Shown one piece after another: positions 8,951-17,857 of a stretch of DNA of 64,000 nucleotides. The position numbers and the translations under genes were made by a program. Below the pieces are notes generated by a model. The model was given only the letters and a program-made list of their open reading frames with translations, was not told the origin of the DNA and did not search any database. The stretch's first letter is position 1; every line of letters starts with the position of its first letter. Origin of the DNA: Lactococcus nasutitermitis (GTDB lineage Bacteria > Bacillota > Bacilli > Lactobacillales > Streptococcaceae); assembly GCF_018403765.1 (NCBI RefSeq), contig NZ_BOVQ01000005.1:213179-277178 (forward strand), written 5' to 3'.

Positions 8951-9736
8951 ATGGAGAACGAAAAAGAGTACTACGAAACAAAGGCAAGTGAGGATGAATA
9001 CCTTGCTTGGTATAAAAAACAAGATTGGAAAACTTATGATAAACCTGCTATGGCAGTAGATAATGTTATATTTGGTTTTGATCCGAGTGATAATCAATTA
9101 AAAATTTTACTAATAGAACGTAAAACTCATCCATTTAAGGGAAAATTTGCACTTATAGGTGGATTCGTAGAACCTAATGAATCAGCAAAAGAAGCAGCAC
9201 TTCGTGAAACGAAAGAGGAAACAGGAGTTGAAATTGTAGAAGATAATCAAATGTGGCAAATTGGAGCTTTTACTCAGCCTGATAGAGACCCTAGGCAGTG
9301 GATAATTTCTATTGCTCATGCAACTTTTCTTTATCCTTTTGTATTACCTCTTGCAGGAGATGATGCGAGGAGTGCAAGGTGGTTTACTGTTGCTAGAAAT
9401 AGTAATGGTGAACTTGAGTTCTTACATCCGGAAGGATATGTTGCTCTTGATGATTTGGCTTTTGACCATAAAGATATTATCTTAACGACTTTTAAACGTA
9501 TTAAAGACAGTTTAGATGTGACGCCAGATATTTTGCACGTATTAGGAGATACTTTTTTCTCAACAGATGCTTTAGGTGTTTTGAAGAATTTTGATAAAAA
9601 ATTTGTAAATTATTCTACGGGAAATTTTGTAAAAACTTATGTGAAAAATAATCCTATTCTCATGGATACAGGGAAGTTTGAGAAAAATCCTAAAGGTGCA
9701 GGAAGACCTAAAAAAATATTAAGCCTTAGAAAATGA
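8951..9736 (+). CDS. nrtR: NrtR-type NUDIX-domain transcriptional regulator
   Basis: A 261-residue protein with an N-terminal Nudix domain and a C-terminal winged-helix region, the NrtR layout. NrtR repressors sense ADP-ribose-type NAD metabolites and control NAD-synthesis genes. The Nudix box (residues 71-93, GGFVEPNESAKEAALRETKE onward) keeps all consensus residues, so hydrolase activity is not excluded. The neighbouring nadR and pnuC fit the role well. Two matching operator candidates flank the gene. The mRNA appears leaderless, since the promoter's start point coincides with the ATG. Confidence 0.85.
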   Translation: MENEKEYYETKASEDEYLAWYKKQDWKTYDKPAMAVDNVIFGFDPSDNQLKILLIERKTHPFKGKFALIGGFVEPNESAKEAALRETKEETGVEIVEDNQMWQIGAFTQPDRDPRQWIISIAHATFLYPFVLPLAGDDARSARWFTVARNSNGELEFLHPEGYVALDDLAFDHKDIILTTFKRIKDSLDVTPDILHVLGDTFFSTDALGVLKNFDKKFVNYSTGNFVKTYVKNNPILMDTGKFEKNPKGAGRPKKILSLRK

Positions 9737-9738
9737 AA

Positions 9739-9768
9739 AACGAGTGTGAGACATTCGTTTCACTTTTA
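9739..9768 (+). terminator. Weak terminator after nrtR
   Basis: AACGAGTGT (9739-9747) pairs with ACATTCGTT (9751-9759), including one G-T pair, across a three-base loop. A short interrupted T-tract follows. Confidence 0.6.
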
Positions 9769-9793
9769 AAAAAATAAAAGTATTATATACTTA
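9758..9793 (+). promoter_or_regulatory. Promoter of nadR-pnuC with NrtR operator 2
   Basis: A -35-like TTTCAC (9758-9763) and -10 TATTAT (9781-9786) are 17 bases apart. The palindromic 19-mer TAAAAGTAT-TAT-ATACTTA at 9775-9793 covers the -10 box, so a bound repressor would block polymerase. The flanks of its three-base centre are identical to operator 1 at 8893-8911. Confidence 0.65.
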
Positions 9794-9809
9794 AAAAAAG
9801 GAGAGGATA

Positions 9810-10940
9810 ATGGAAACTAAAAATATTAGTAAACAAAAATTGAGGGGAAAGCAGATTGGTGTTGTTTTTGGAACATTTGCTCCTCTCCATATCGGACATC
9901 AGCAGCTTATTTATAAAGCTTTGATGGTTAATGATAGTGCTTTGCTTGTTGTATCAGGTTCTGATGGGGATAGAGGAGATAAGATAGGACTTTCGTTGGA
10001 AAAAAGATTTCGTTATCTTCGAGAAGCTTATAATGATGAATTGAATTTGCGTGTGGCTTTGCTCAATGAAAATGGGATGCCAGAATATCCTCTGGGTTGG
10101 AAGGAGTGGACCAAAGCTTTTATTGGTGTGATGAGGGAAAGTATTGTAGAAGAATTTGAGAGTGTCACATTTACTATCTATGTCAGTGAGGCTGAATATG
10201 TGAGTGAACTTGAAAAGCTATTGCCGAAGAATTGTAGTGTGGAAATAGAAAATCGGCAAGATATTAGTATTTCTGCTACCGAAATTCGTCAGGAACCGAT
10301 GAAACATTGGGATAAAATCAATCGCGTTTTTCGGAGACATTTTACTAAAAAAGTTTTAATTGCAGGTTCTGCAAGCACAGGTAAATCAACGTTAGTTCGT
10401 CGTTTGGCTCGTTCTCTCAATGCTCCATTTTCTGAAGAATATGCGAGACTTTATGAAGAAAAAGCTAATATTACAGATGAGGAACTCACTGTAAGTGACT
10501 ATGCTAACTTTATTTTGGGACAGAGTGCGGCGAATTATAGAGAAATTTGTAGTCCGTCAAATAGTGGTATCACTTTCTTTGATACGGATGCTATTGTGAC
10601 ACAGACTTATGCGGATTTATATCTTTCTAAGGTGGAAAATGAGCAATTAAAAGATTTATTTGAACTTACGATTGCTAAAGAGAGTTTCGACTTGATTTTG
10701 GTTATTCCACCGGTGACAGTTTATATTGATGATGGTTTTCGGAATATGGAATGGGAGGAGAGTCGTCAGGAATATCATAATAAACTTATGGCGCTTTTCA
10801 TAAAATATGGATTTGAAAATAAAATTGTTTTACTAGATGCACAAGGAAAAACGCCACAAGAAGGATTTTATCTACGTTATAAACAAGCTATTGAGGCAAT
10901 AAGTACACGATTGAATATAACAATCGCACATTTGAAATAG
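9810..10940 (+). CDS. nadR: NadR: NMN adenylyltransferase / ribosylnicotinamide kinase
   Basis: A 376-residue bifunctional enzyme of NAD salvage. The N-terminal nucleotidyltransferase domain carries GTFAPLHIGH (residues 21-30), the HxGH active site that makes NAD from NMN and ATP. The C-terminal kinase domain has a P-loop GSASTGKS near residue 187 and phosphorylates ribosylnicotinamide. There is no N-terminal helix-turn-helix like that of the enteric NadR repressor, so regulation is likely left to NrtR. The ribosome site AAAGGAGAGG is strong. pnuC follows almost directly. Confidence 0.92.
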   Translation: METKNISKQKLRGKQIGVVFGTFAPLHIGHQQLIYKALMVNDSALLVVSGSDGDRGDKIGLSLEKRFRYLREAYNDELNLRVALLNENGMPEYPLGWKEWTKAFIGVMRESIVEEFESVTFTIYVSEAEYVSELEKLLPKNCSVEIENRQDISISATEIRQEPMKHWDKINRVFRRHFTKKVLIAGSASTGKSTLVRRLARSLNAPFSEEYARLYEEKANITDEELTVSDYANFILGQSAANYREICSPSNSGITFFDTDAIVTQTYADLYLSKVENEQLKDLFELTIAKESFDLILVIPPVTVYIDDGFRNMEWEESRQEYHNKLMALFIKYGFENKIVLLDAQGKTPQEGFYLRYKQAIEAISTRLNITIAHLK

Positions 10941-10959
10941 AAATATGAGGACATATAAC

Positions 10960-11742
10960 ATGAACACGAGAAAATTAACTATCTTTATTGAAGGGATTAG
11001 AAATAGCTTTAATCCTAAAGTGATTGTAAAAGAATTGACGACACTTACAGGGAAAGATTATCTTTTGCTTACGATTTTACTTGCTTCACAAGTGGTCGCT
11101 TATATTTTGTCAGGGACTTTTGATACAATGAGTAATCTGTCACTTATTGTTGGGCTTATTACGATTGTTAACTTGATTTTGGTAAATCGTGGACGACTGA
11201 CGAACTACACTTTTGGATTAATTTCTACTATCTTTTGGTTTGTGGTTGCTATGCGAACTCATTTGGTTGGTGATATGTTTTCACAGAGCTATTATCTCGT
11301 GATGCAATTCATTGGTATTTATGCTTGGCAAAAAGATTTGTCTGAAACGCAGAAAGATGAAGTGACTTCTAAGAAGATTACATTGCCCAAAGCTCTTTTA
11401 TCAGTTATTGCTTTTGCGATAATCTATGGGATAGTACTTTTAACAAGTCATCATTTGGGAGGGCAACAAATATTTTTAGATGCTTCTTTGCTTCCTCTTG
11501 CTATTATTAGTCAATTACTCATGACTTATGGTTATCGTAGTCAGTGGATTGGTTGGATACTTATTGATATGATTAATGTTGTGATATGGTTTAATACTTT
11601 GCAGACTACGGGAAGTTCTGTACTTGGAATGTTTATTCTTCAAATTGCTATGCTTATCAATGCTTTCTATGGTGCCTATCTTTGGTTTACGAAAGATTCG
11701 GTATCTGATAATAATGATATTTTATCGACTGAATTAGGATGA
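10960..11742 (+). CDS. pnuC: PnuC-family nicotinamide riboside transporter
   Basis: A membrane protein of about 260 residues with seven or so hydrophobic helices. It includes the family pattern TFGLISTIFWFVVAMRTHLVGD, a YAWQKDL segment after the central helix, and QWIGWILIDMINVVIW. PnuC is a facilitator that brings in ribosylnicotinamide, which the kinase half of NadR then traps. I chose ATG 10960 over ATG 10945 because GAGGA at 10947-10951 then has normal spacing. It is co-transcribed with nadR. Confidence 0.92.
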   Translation: MNTRKLTIFIEGIRNSFNPKVIVKELTTLTGKDYLLLTILLASQVVAYILSGTFDTMSNLSLIVGLITIVNLILVNRGRLTNYTFGLISTIFWFVVAMRTHLVGDMFSQSYYLVMQFIGIYAWQKDLSETQKDEVTSKKITLPKALLSVIAFAIIYGIVLLTSHHLGGQQIFLDASLLPLAIISQLLMTYGYRSQWIGWILIDMINVVIWFNTLQTTGSSVLGMFILQIAMLINAFYGAYLWFTKDSVSDNNDILSTELG

Positions 11743-11798
11743 TATGTATTTTGAATAATAATTTTATGTTTTAGAAATATTTCTTTACTTTGTGTATG

Positions 11799-11807
11799 TG
11801 ATATAAT
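11799..11807 (+). promoter_or_regulatory. Extended -10 promoter of cutA
   Basis: TG-A-TATAAT (TG at 11799-11800, TATAAT at 11802-11807) is an extended -10 element. No good -35 is seen. Confidence 0.55.
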
Positions 11808-11845
11808 AAACTAAAAAGAGTGATTTTGATGTCAGGAAGGATGAT

Positions 11846-12172
11846 ATGAGTAAATTTAGTTTGGTGATTAGTACTTTTTTTAGTGAAGAAGAAGCACAAA
11901 ATGTTGCGGATAATCTTGTTAAAAAGCGTTATGCTGCGTTTGCTCATTTGCAGGAAGTGAAAAGTAGTTTTGTTTGGAATGAAAACTTTGAAAATCTAGC
12001 CGAATTTAGGCTAGAATGTCTGATATACAGCAGGAAATTTGCTAGTGTAAAAGCTGAAATTAGAGAATTAAGTAGTCATGATTTACCGGAAATCGTGGTT
12101 GTTCCTGCAAAGATTGATAATGAAACGGAAAAATGGGTAGATGATTGGCTAGAGGGAGAATTTGAAGATTAA
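11846..12172 (+). CDS. cutA: CutA1-type divalent-ion tolerance protein
   Basis: A 108-residue cytoplasmic protein with the CutA ferredoxin-like fold pattern: VISTFFSEEEAQNVADNLVKKR at the start, SSFVWNENFE in the middle and HDLPEIVVVPA late. Family members form tight trimers and have been linked to copper tolerance, but the biochemical role is unclear. The length is typical. AGGAAGG precedes the ATG. It stands as a single gene with its own extended -10 promoter. Confidence 0.85.
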   Translation: MSKFSLVISTFFSEEEAQNVADNLVKKRYAAFAHLQEVKSSFVWNENFENLAEFRLECLIYSRKFASVKAEIRELSSHDLPEIVVVPAKIDNETEKWVDDWLEGEFED

Positions 12173-12250
12173 ATAAGTCTGGAACTTTCGGGCTTATTTT
12201 TTTGTGAAAGAGGGGCGGATAAATGCGAGAAAATATGATAAAATAGGGGC

Positions 12251-13615
12251 ATGGTAAATTTCAAAAAAAATGATGTATTTGAAGCAGATGTGATAGATTT
12301 AACACATGAGGGGCAGGGAGTTGTTAAGATTGATGGTTTTACTTTTTTTGTTGATAATGCTTTGCCAGATGAAAAAATTAAAATGCGAGTGACGAAGGTG
12401 GGAAAGAGCTTTGGTTTTGGGCGCGTGGAGGAGATGATAAAGTCAACGGATAAACGTGTTTCAGGGCTTAATGTTGATTATCTGCGGACGGGGATTGCAG
12501 ATTTGGGACATTTGATTTATTCTGAGCAGTTGATTTATAAGCGCCAACAAGTTGTTGAATTGTTGAAAAAAACGGCTCGGAAAGTTGATTTTCCTGTGGC
12601 TGAGACTTTGGGGGCTAAAGAAACAGTTGCTTATCGTAATAAGGCACAAGTACCTGTTCGGATGATAAATGGAGAATTAACAACAGGTTTTTATCGGAAA
12701 AATTCTCATGATTTGATTCCAATTGAAGATTTCTATATTCAGGCGCCTGAAATTGATGCGCTGATAAAGTTTTTGCGTGATAAGTTTAGAGTGTTGAAAA
12801 TTTCGGCTTATGATGAAAAAAAACGTCAAGGTTGGTTACGTAATATTGTTGTGCGTCGAGGATTCCATTCTGCTGAGATGATGTTGGCTTTGGTTGTGAC
12901 TTCTGATAAAATTCCTTTTGATAAGGTAAAATTTCTGAGTGATTTACTGGAAAGTTTTCCAGAATTAAAGTCAGTTCAGTTGAATATCAATCGTTCTGAG
13001 GGAAGTTTTATTTTAGGAAAGAAATTTCTTACTTTATTTGGTGAGGATTTCATCACAGATACAATGTTGGGAAAGAAATTTGAGATTTCTGCGGCTGCTT
13101 TTTATCAAGTGAATACTGCTCAAGCTGAAAATTTGTACACTATCGCTTATGATTTCGCGGAATTATCATCATCAGATGTAGTGATTGATGCTTATTCTGG
13201 AATTGGAACGATTGGGCTTGCCATGAGTGATAAGGTAGCTGAGATTTATGGAATGGAAGTTGTTCCTGCTGCGGTTGAAAACGCGAAACATAATGCTCTA
13301 TTGAATGGTGTGAAAAATGCACATTATGAAGTTGGTAGTGCGGAAATGGTGATGCCAAAATGGAAAAATGCAGGGATAAAAGCTGATGTTATCTTTGTTG
13401 ACCCACCGCGAAAAGGTTTGGATGATTCTTTCATAGAGACGGCAACAGCAATGTCTGCACGAGCTATTATTTATATTTCTTGTAATCCTGCCACTTTTGC
13501 GCGTGATGTGGTGCGGATTGAGGAACGTGGTTATCTGTTGAAAAAAGTGCAACCTGTGGATTTATTTCCACAAACGCATCATGTGGAATTGGTGGCGAGA
13601 TTTGAGAGAGTATGA
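12251..13615 (+). CDS. 23S rRNA (uracil-C5)-methyltransferase, TrmA/RlmD family
   Basis: A 454-residue SAM-dependent enzyme that methylates C5 of a uridine in rRNA (RlmCD/RlmD) or possibly tRNA. An N-terminal TRAM domain (residues 1-60) binds RNA. The SAM-binding motif VIDAYSGIGTIGLA lies in the C-terminal half. VDPPRKGLD and YISCNPATFARD supply the active site, with Cys411 the likely nucleophile. I see no cysteine cluster for an iron-sulfur site, which fits the Gram-positive RlmCD type. The AGGGG before ATG 12251 is unusually close, so the 5' leader may be very short. Confidence 0.88.
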   Translation: MVNFKKNDVFEADVIDLTHEGQGVVKIDGFTFFVDNALPDEKIKMRVTKVGKSFGFGRVEEMIKSTDKRVSGLNVDYLRTGIADLGHLIYSEQLIYKRQQVVELLKKTARKVDFPVAETLGAKETVAYRNKAQVPVRMINGELTTGFYRKNSHDLIPIEDFYIQAPEIDALIKFLRDKFRVLKISAYDEKKRQGWLRNIVVRRGFHSAEMMLALVVTSDKIPFDKVKFLSDLLESFPELKSVQLNINRSEGSFILGKKFLTLFGEDFITDTMLGKKFEISAAAFYQVNTAQAENLYTIAYDFAELSSSDVVIDAYSGIGTIGLAMSDKVAEIYGMEVVPAAVENAKHNALLNGVKNAHYEVGSAEMVMPKWKNAGIKADVIFVDPPRKGLDDSFIETATAMSARAIIYISCNPATFARDVVRIEERGYLLKKVQPVDLFPQTHHVELVARFERV

Positions 13616-13618
13616 AAA

Positions 13619-14053
13619 ATGAATGAGAAAGAATTAAAATTTATCGAAAAAGCAGGATTTTTAGCTGAAGATTTTCGTGGAAGTTGGGCTTTTGGTGATT
13701 CCAAGGGAATGGCGGATGAACTTGCTGAACTGGTACTTGCAGGAAAAAAAACGGCGACGGCGAGTGCAGTTGCTGGTTATGAAGAAGATGAAGAATTTCC
13801 TGCGGCGGATGGAAAGTTGGATTTGTTGCTTGATGGAGATGAAAATCCTGTGGCAATTTTGAGGAATATCAAAGTTGAACGTGTGATTTTCAGTGAAGTA
13901 AGTAAAGAACAGGCTTTTAAAGAGGGGGAAGGAGACAGAACTTTGGCTTATTGGCGGCGCGTTCATAAGGAATTTTGGCGTGCATTTGATTTATTTTCGC
14001 CAGATATGGAAGTGTTGACAGAAGAATTTGAAGTAGTTTATAAGGAAAAATAA
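13619..14053 (+). CDS. ASCH-domain protein
   Basis: A 144-residue protein with the ASCH signature GKKTATAS (about residues 42-49) and a YWRRVHKEFW segment typical of the family. ASCH domains have a PUA-like beta-barrel and are thought to bind RNA; some relatives are amidohydrolases acting on modified cytidine. No precise role can be given. It begins three bases after the methyltransferase stop and its own stop overlaps the next ATG, so all three genes are likely one transcript. Confidence 0.82.
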   Translation: MNEKELKFIEKAGFLAEDFRGSWAFGDSKGMADELAELVLAGKKTATASAVAGYEEDEEFPAADGKLDLLLDGDENPVAILRNIKVERVIFSEVSKEQAFKEGEGDRTLAYWRRVHKEFWRAFDLFSPDMEVLTEEFEVVYKEK

Positions 14054-15660
14054 TGTTAAGAATATCACAAATAAAATTGTCTATTGATGATGATATAACG
14101 AAAATTAAGAGTTTAATTTTAAAGAAATTGCGACTTAAAGATGCTGATTTACTGGATTATCGGATTTATAAGGAGTCGATTGATGCGCGTCATAAGGGGC
14201 AGATTAACTTTATTTATACAGTAGATGTTGCTGTGAAAGATGAAGAATTCTTTTTGAAGAAAAAGATTTCTAATCTGGCTTTGGCACCTGATTTGACTTA
14301 TAAAGAGCCTGTAATGGGTGAAAATAAGATGACGACACGTCCGGTTGTGATTGGCTTTGGACCAGCTGGTATGTTTTCTGCTTTGCTACTTGCTCAAATG
14401 GGTTATCGTCCGATTGTCTTGGAACGTGGACAAAAAGTGGAAGATCGTGTTGCGTCAATTAACGAGTTTTGGACGGAAGGAAAGCTCAATCCGCGCTCAA
14501 ATGTGCAATTTGGTGAAGGTGGGGCTGGGACTTTTTCTGATGGAAAATTAACCAGTCGTGTGCGTGATTTGCGTGGACGAAAAGTGCTGGAAGAGTTTGT
14601 TGCAGCTGGTGCGCCAGAGGATATTTTGTATCATGCGCATCCTCATGTGGGGACGGATTTGCTTCGTGGTATTGTGAGAAATATTCGGGAGAAAATCATT
14701 GAATTGGGTGGAGAAGTGTATTTTGATACTCAAGTTCGTGATTTTGTGATTGAAAATGGACAGTTGCAAGAGCTCGTGCTGGAAAATGGCGAGAAAATAG
14801 TGACAAAACAGGCTGTTCTTGCGATTGGACATAGTGCAAGGGATACTTTTTCTGCATTATATGAAAAAGGTGTGAAAATTACGGCTAAGCCTTTTGCTGT
14901 TGGTGTGCGGATTGAACATCCACAGGAGGTCATCAATAAGGCGCAATATAAGGAATTTGCTGGTCATAAACGTTTGGGTGCGGCAGAATACCGTTTGACA
15001 TATAAGGCGAGTAATGGGCGCGGTGTCTATACTTTTTGTATGTGTCCTGGTGGAGTTGTCGTGCCTGCAGCTTCTGAGACTGGACGTTTGGTTACTAATG
15101 GGATGAGTGAACATGCACGTGATGCTCAAAATGCAAATAGTGGGCTTTTGGTGCAAGTCTTTCCTGAGGATTTTCCTTCTGAGCATCCTTTGGCTGGTGT
15201 GGAATTTCAGCGAAAATTGGAGGAGAAGGCTTTTGAATTGGGCGGTGCGACTTATCAAGCGCCTGCGCAGTTGGTGGGTGATTTCTTGGCTGGACGGGCT
15301 TCAAGCGAACTCGCTTCAGTGAAGCCAAGTTATGCTTTGGGAGTTGTACCAACAGACTTGCGGAAGTTATTTCCAGATTATATTAGTTCGGCGATGCAGG
15401 AGGCTTTGATTGGCTTTGATCATAAGTTGCATGGTTTTGCGATGGCGGATGCTGTGATGACAGGTGTGGAATCTCGTTCGTCTTCTCCTGTGCGGATAAA
15501 TCGGGATGAGGAAAATTTTCAGTCGTTGACGGTTGCTGGTTTATATCCGAGTGGTGAGGGTGCTGGATTTGCTGGTGGAATTGTGTCGGCGGCGATTGAT
15601 GGTTTGAAATGTGCGGAGGCTTTGATTTCAGAATTTGCACGTCCTGAATTGGAGGACTGA
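14053..15660 (+). CDS. FAD-dependent dehydrogenase of the COG2509 type
   Basis: A 535-residue flavoprotein. A family N-terminal domain of about 90 residues precedes the FAD-binding motif VVIGFGPAGMFSALLLAQ. Other conserved stretches are NVQFGEGGAGTFSDGKLTSR in the middle and PSGEGAGFAGGIVSAAIDG near the end, which closes the FAD site. The members are cytoplasmic and of unknown substrate. It overlaps the ASCH gene by one base and a methyltransferase follows five bases after it. Confidence 0.85.
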   Translation: MLRISQIKLSIDDDITKIKSLILKKLRLKDADLLDYRIYKESIDARHKGQINFIYTVDVAVKDEEFFLKKKISNLALAPDLTYKEPVMGENKMTTRPVVIGFGPAGMFSALLLAQMGYRPIVLERGQKVEDRVASINEFWTEGKLNPRSNVQFGEGGAGTFSDGKLTSRVRDLRGRKVLEEFVAAGAPEDILYHAHPHVGTDLLRGIVRNIREKIIELGGEVYFDTQVRDFVIENGQLQELVLENGEKIVTKQAVLAIGHSARDTFSALYEKGVKITAKPFAVGVRIEHPQEVINKAQYKEFAGHKRLGAAEYRLTYKASNGRGVYTFCMCPGGVVVPAASETGRLVTNGMSEHARDAQNANSGLLVQVFPEDFPSEHPLAGVEFQRKLEEKAFELGGATYQAPAQLVGDFLAGRASSELASVKPSYALGVVPTDLRKLFPDYISSAMQEALIGFDHKLHGFAMADAVMTGVESRSSSPVRINRDEENFQSLTVAGLYPSGEGAGFAGGIVSAAIDGLKCAEALISEFARPELED

Positions 15661-15665
15661 GGAAA

Positions 15666-16289
15666 ATGAAGAAACATCAACACAAACATGATTATGAGCA
15701 GGAATCGGCAGATTATTATAATCAGATTGCTGAAAAATTTGACCATACTTTTGATGGTTTTCTGTCTGGCTTTTTTAAACGATTTATTGTGAAACATTTG
15801 GAATTGGCGGATGCTATGAGTGTTTTGGATATTGGCTGTGCAAACGGAACTTTATTGTCAATGTTGGCTGAACGGGCTAAGATTTTTGGGACAGGGTTGG
15901 ATATTTCTGAGGGAATGGTGCAGATTGCGCGGAAATTGCATCCTGATTTTACTTTTCAGCAAGGTTCGGCAGAGGTTTTGCCTTTTCAGGATGCGACGTT
16001 TGATGTGCTGACTTGTTCGGCGAGTTTTCATCATTTTCCTAATCCTTCTGAATTTTTTGCTGAGGCTGGGCGAGTTTTGAAATCTGATGGACGTTTGGTA
16101 ATTGCTGAAATTTATATTCCTGTGGTGACGCGCGCTTATAATTGGCGGATTCGACGGTTTAACACTGAGGGGGATGTGAAAGTTTATACACCAGCTGAGT
16201 TGGCGGAACTTTTTGCGGAAAATGGTTGGCGGATTGTGAAGCGAAAAATTTTCTTGCAAATTCAGTATTATGAATTGAAAAAAATGTGA
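15666..16289 (+). CDS. Class I SAM-dependent methyltransferase
   Basis: A 207-residue methyltransferase. Motif I is VLDIGCANGTLLSML, an acidic LDIS follows at the next strand, and SASFHHFPNPSEFFAEAGRVL is the UbiE/MenG-like motif IV region. The substrate is unknown; the UbiE-like style leaves a small molecule or quinone possible, but at 207 residues it is shorter than MenG and I do not assign it. The ATG follows a GAGGAAA site just after the flavoprotein stop. Confidence 0.82.
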   Translation: MKKHQHKHDYEQESADYYNQIAEKFDHTFDGFLSGFFKRFIVKHLELADAMSVLDIGCANGTLLSMLAERAKIFGTGLDISEGMVQIARKLHPDFTFQQGSAEVLPFQDATFDVLTCSASFHHFPNPSEFFAEAGRVLKSDGRLVIAEIYIPVVTRAYNWRIRRFNTEGDVKVYTPAELAELFAENGWRIVKRKIFLQIQYYELKKM

Positions 16290-16348
16290 TTTATGGGTTT
16301 TGACAGATTAATTTATTCGAAAAAGACTGCTGCTAAAGCATTCAGGCT

Positions 16349-16368
16349 TTTTGACAGTTCTGTCAAAA
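16349..16368. repeat. TGACAG palindrome, intergenic copy
   Basis: TTTTGACAG-TT-CTGTCAAAA, a perfect nine-base inverted repeat, lies between the methyltransferase and the aldehyde dehydrogenase. With the flanking A and T runs it could also act as a terminator. Confidence 0.85.
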
Positions 16369-16395
16369 TTTTTTGCCTCATAGAAAGAAGAAAAA

Positions 16396-17760
16396 ATGAA
16401 TGATTTTTCTGATATTTTGCTAAAACAGCGTGAATTTTTTGCGTCTGGACGGACGCGAGAGCTGGATTTTCGTTTGAAAAATTTGACAGAACTGTCAAAA
16501 TGGATTGTGGCTCATGATGGTGAGATTTTGACAGCTTTGAAAATAGATTTGAATAAGGCAGCTTTTGAAAGTTATGCGACAGAAGTCGGTGTGGTGCTAG
16601 ATGAGTTGCGATTGACGAAAAAAAGTTTGACAGCTTGGTCAAAAGTGAAACGTGTTCCTGCAAATCTAAAAAATTTTCCAGCATATGGAAAAATCTATCC
16701 TGAGCCTTACGGTGTGGCTTTGATTATGGCGCCGTGGAATTATCCTTTTCAGCTGCTGATTGACCCGCTGATTGCTGCGATTGCCGCGGGAAATTGTGTG
16801 ATTGTCAAACCGGCTGAGGAAGCTCCGGCAACCAGTCACTTGATTGCAAAAATGTGTGCGGAAATTTTTTCTGACAGTTTTGTCAGTTGCGTGGAAGGGG
16901 ACAAAACGGTAGCTGAAGCACTTTTACAGCTTCATTTTGACAAGATATTTTTTACAGGAAGCCCTGCTGTTGGTAAAATTGTCATGCGTAGCGCGAGTGA
17001 ATTTTTGACGCCAGTAACTTTGGAGCTTGGTGGGAAAAGTCCTTGTATCATTGATGAAACTGCCAATTTGAAACTGGCAGCGCGCCGGATTGCCTGGGGA
17101 AAATTTTTAAATGCTGGACAGACTTGTGTGGCGCCAGATTATCTCCTGATTGACGAAAAAATCAAGAAAATTTTTTTGACAGAACTGTCAAAAACTCTGA
17201 TGGACTTTTATGGCAATGCACTGACAAATAATGACTATCCTAAAATTATCAATGAGCGCCATTTTGCTCGCTTAGTTGCTTTGATGACAAATGAGCAGAT
17301 TTTTCTGGGCGGACAAACAGATGAGCTGAGCAGAAAAATTGCCCCGACCATTCTTGATAATGTCAGCTGGGATGCGCCAGTGATGCAAGAAGAAATTTTT
17401 GGTCCGCTCCTGCCAATCCTTACTTACAAACAAAAAGAAGAAGTTATTGAACAAATCAATTCCCGTCCAAAACCACTTGCCTGCTATATTTTCACAGAAA
17501 ATAAGAAAAATGAGCAGTATTTTCTTAAAAATCTCTCATTTGGTGGTGGTTGCGTGAATGATACAGTCGTCCATGTATCCGTTTCCAGCTTGCCTTTTGG
17601 CGGTGTCGGAAATAGTGGAATGGGCGCTTATCATGGCAAGGCAGGTTTTGATTGCTTTACGCATTACAAATCAGTATTGTACAAATCTAAAAGAGTCGAT
17701 ATTCCCCTGCGTTATCCGCCATACAAAGAAAAATGGCTTCGTTTATTAAAAAAATTATGA
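16396..17760 (+). CDS. Aldehyde dehydrogenase family protein
   Basis: A 454-residue NAD(P)-dependent enzyme of the class 3-like ALDH group, oxidising aldehydes to acids. LELGGKSP contains the general-base Glu210, NAGQTCVAP the catalytic Cys244, and PFGGVGNSGMGAYHG the C-terminal motif. The physiological aldehyde is unknown. The gene carries two intact TGACAG palindromes in frame: residues 30-35 and about 261-266 both read LTELSK. A decayed copy near residue 78 reads LTAWSK, and a shortened one lies at 16871-16886. These make the protein's helices partly repeat-derived. Confidence 0.88.
   Translation: MNDFSDILLKQREFFASGRTRELDFRLKNLTELSKWIVAHDGEILTALKIDLNKAAFESYATEVGVVLDELRLTKKSLTAWSKVKRVPANLKNFPAYGKIYPEPYGVALIMAPWNYPFQLLIDPLIAAIAAGNCVIVKPAEEAPATSHLIAKMCAEIFSDSFVSCVEGDKTVAEALLQLHFDKIFFTGSPAVGKIVMRSASEFLTPVTLELGGKSPCIIDETANLKLAARRIAWGKFLNAGQTCVAPDYLLIDEKIKKIFLTELSKTLMDFYGNALTNNDYPKIINERHFARLVALMTNEQIFLGGQTDELSRKIAPTILDNVSWDAPVMQEEIFGPLLPILTYKQKEEVIEQINSRPKPLACYIFTENKKNEQYFLKNLSFGGGCVNDTVVHVSVSSLPFGGVGNSGMGAYHGKAGFDCFTHYKSVLYKSKRVDIPLRYPPYKEKWLRLLKKL
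16482..16499. repeat. TGACAG palindrome inside the aldehyde dehydrogenase gene
   Basis: Perfect TTTGACAG-AA-CTGTCAAA, translated as LTELSK. A decayed relative (TTTGACAG-CT-TGGTCAAA) lies at 16626-16643. Confidence 0.85.
17173..17194. repeat. TGACAG palindrome inside the aldehyde dehydrogenase gene
   Basis: A perfect ten-base inverted repeat (five T, GACAG, AA, CTGTC, five A), again translated as FLTELSK. Confidence 0.88.
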
Positions 17761-17802
17761 GAAAAAATCAGACTTTAGCCCTTAAAGTTTGAGCTAGATT
17801 TA

Positions 17803-17811
17803 TGCTATAAT
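17803..17811 (+). promoter_or_regulatory. Extended -10 promoter of the AI-2E-type transporter gene
   Basis: TG-C-TATAAT with the TG at 17803-17804 and TATAAT at 17806-17811. A weak TTAAAG lies 18 bases upstream. Confidence 0.55.
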
Positions 17812-17857
17812 TAAGACAACGAAAGTTCTAGTGCAAGAGATTTGACGAGGATAAAAA

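Noticed and set aside
15666..16289. Methyltransferase as MenG (menaquinone methylation)
   Set aside because: The motif style is similar, but the protein is short and not next to men genes.
16349..17194. Closely spaced identical palindromes as a possible CRISPR array
   Set aside because: Spacing is irregular (about 115 to 690 bases), the copies lie in coding sequence, and no cas genes are present.
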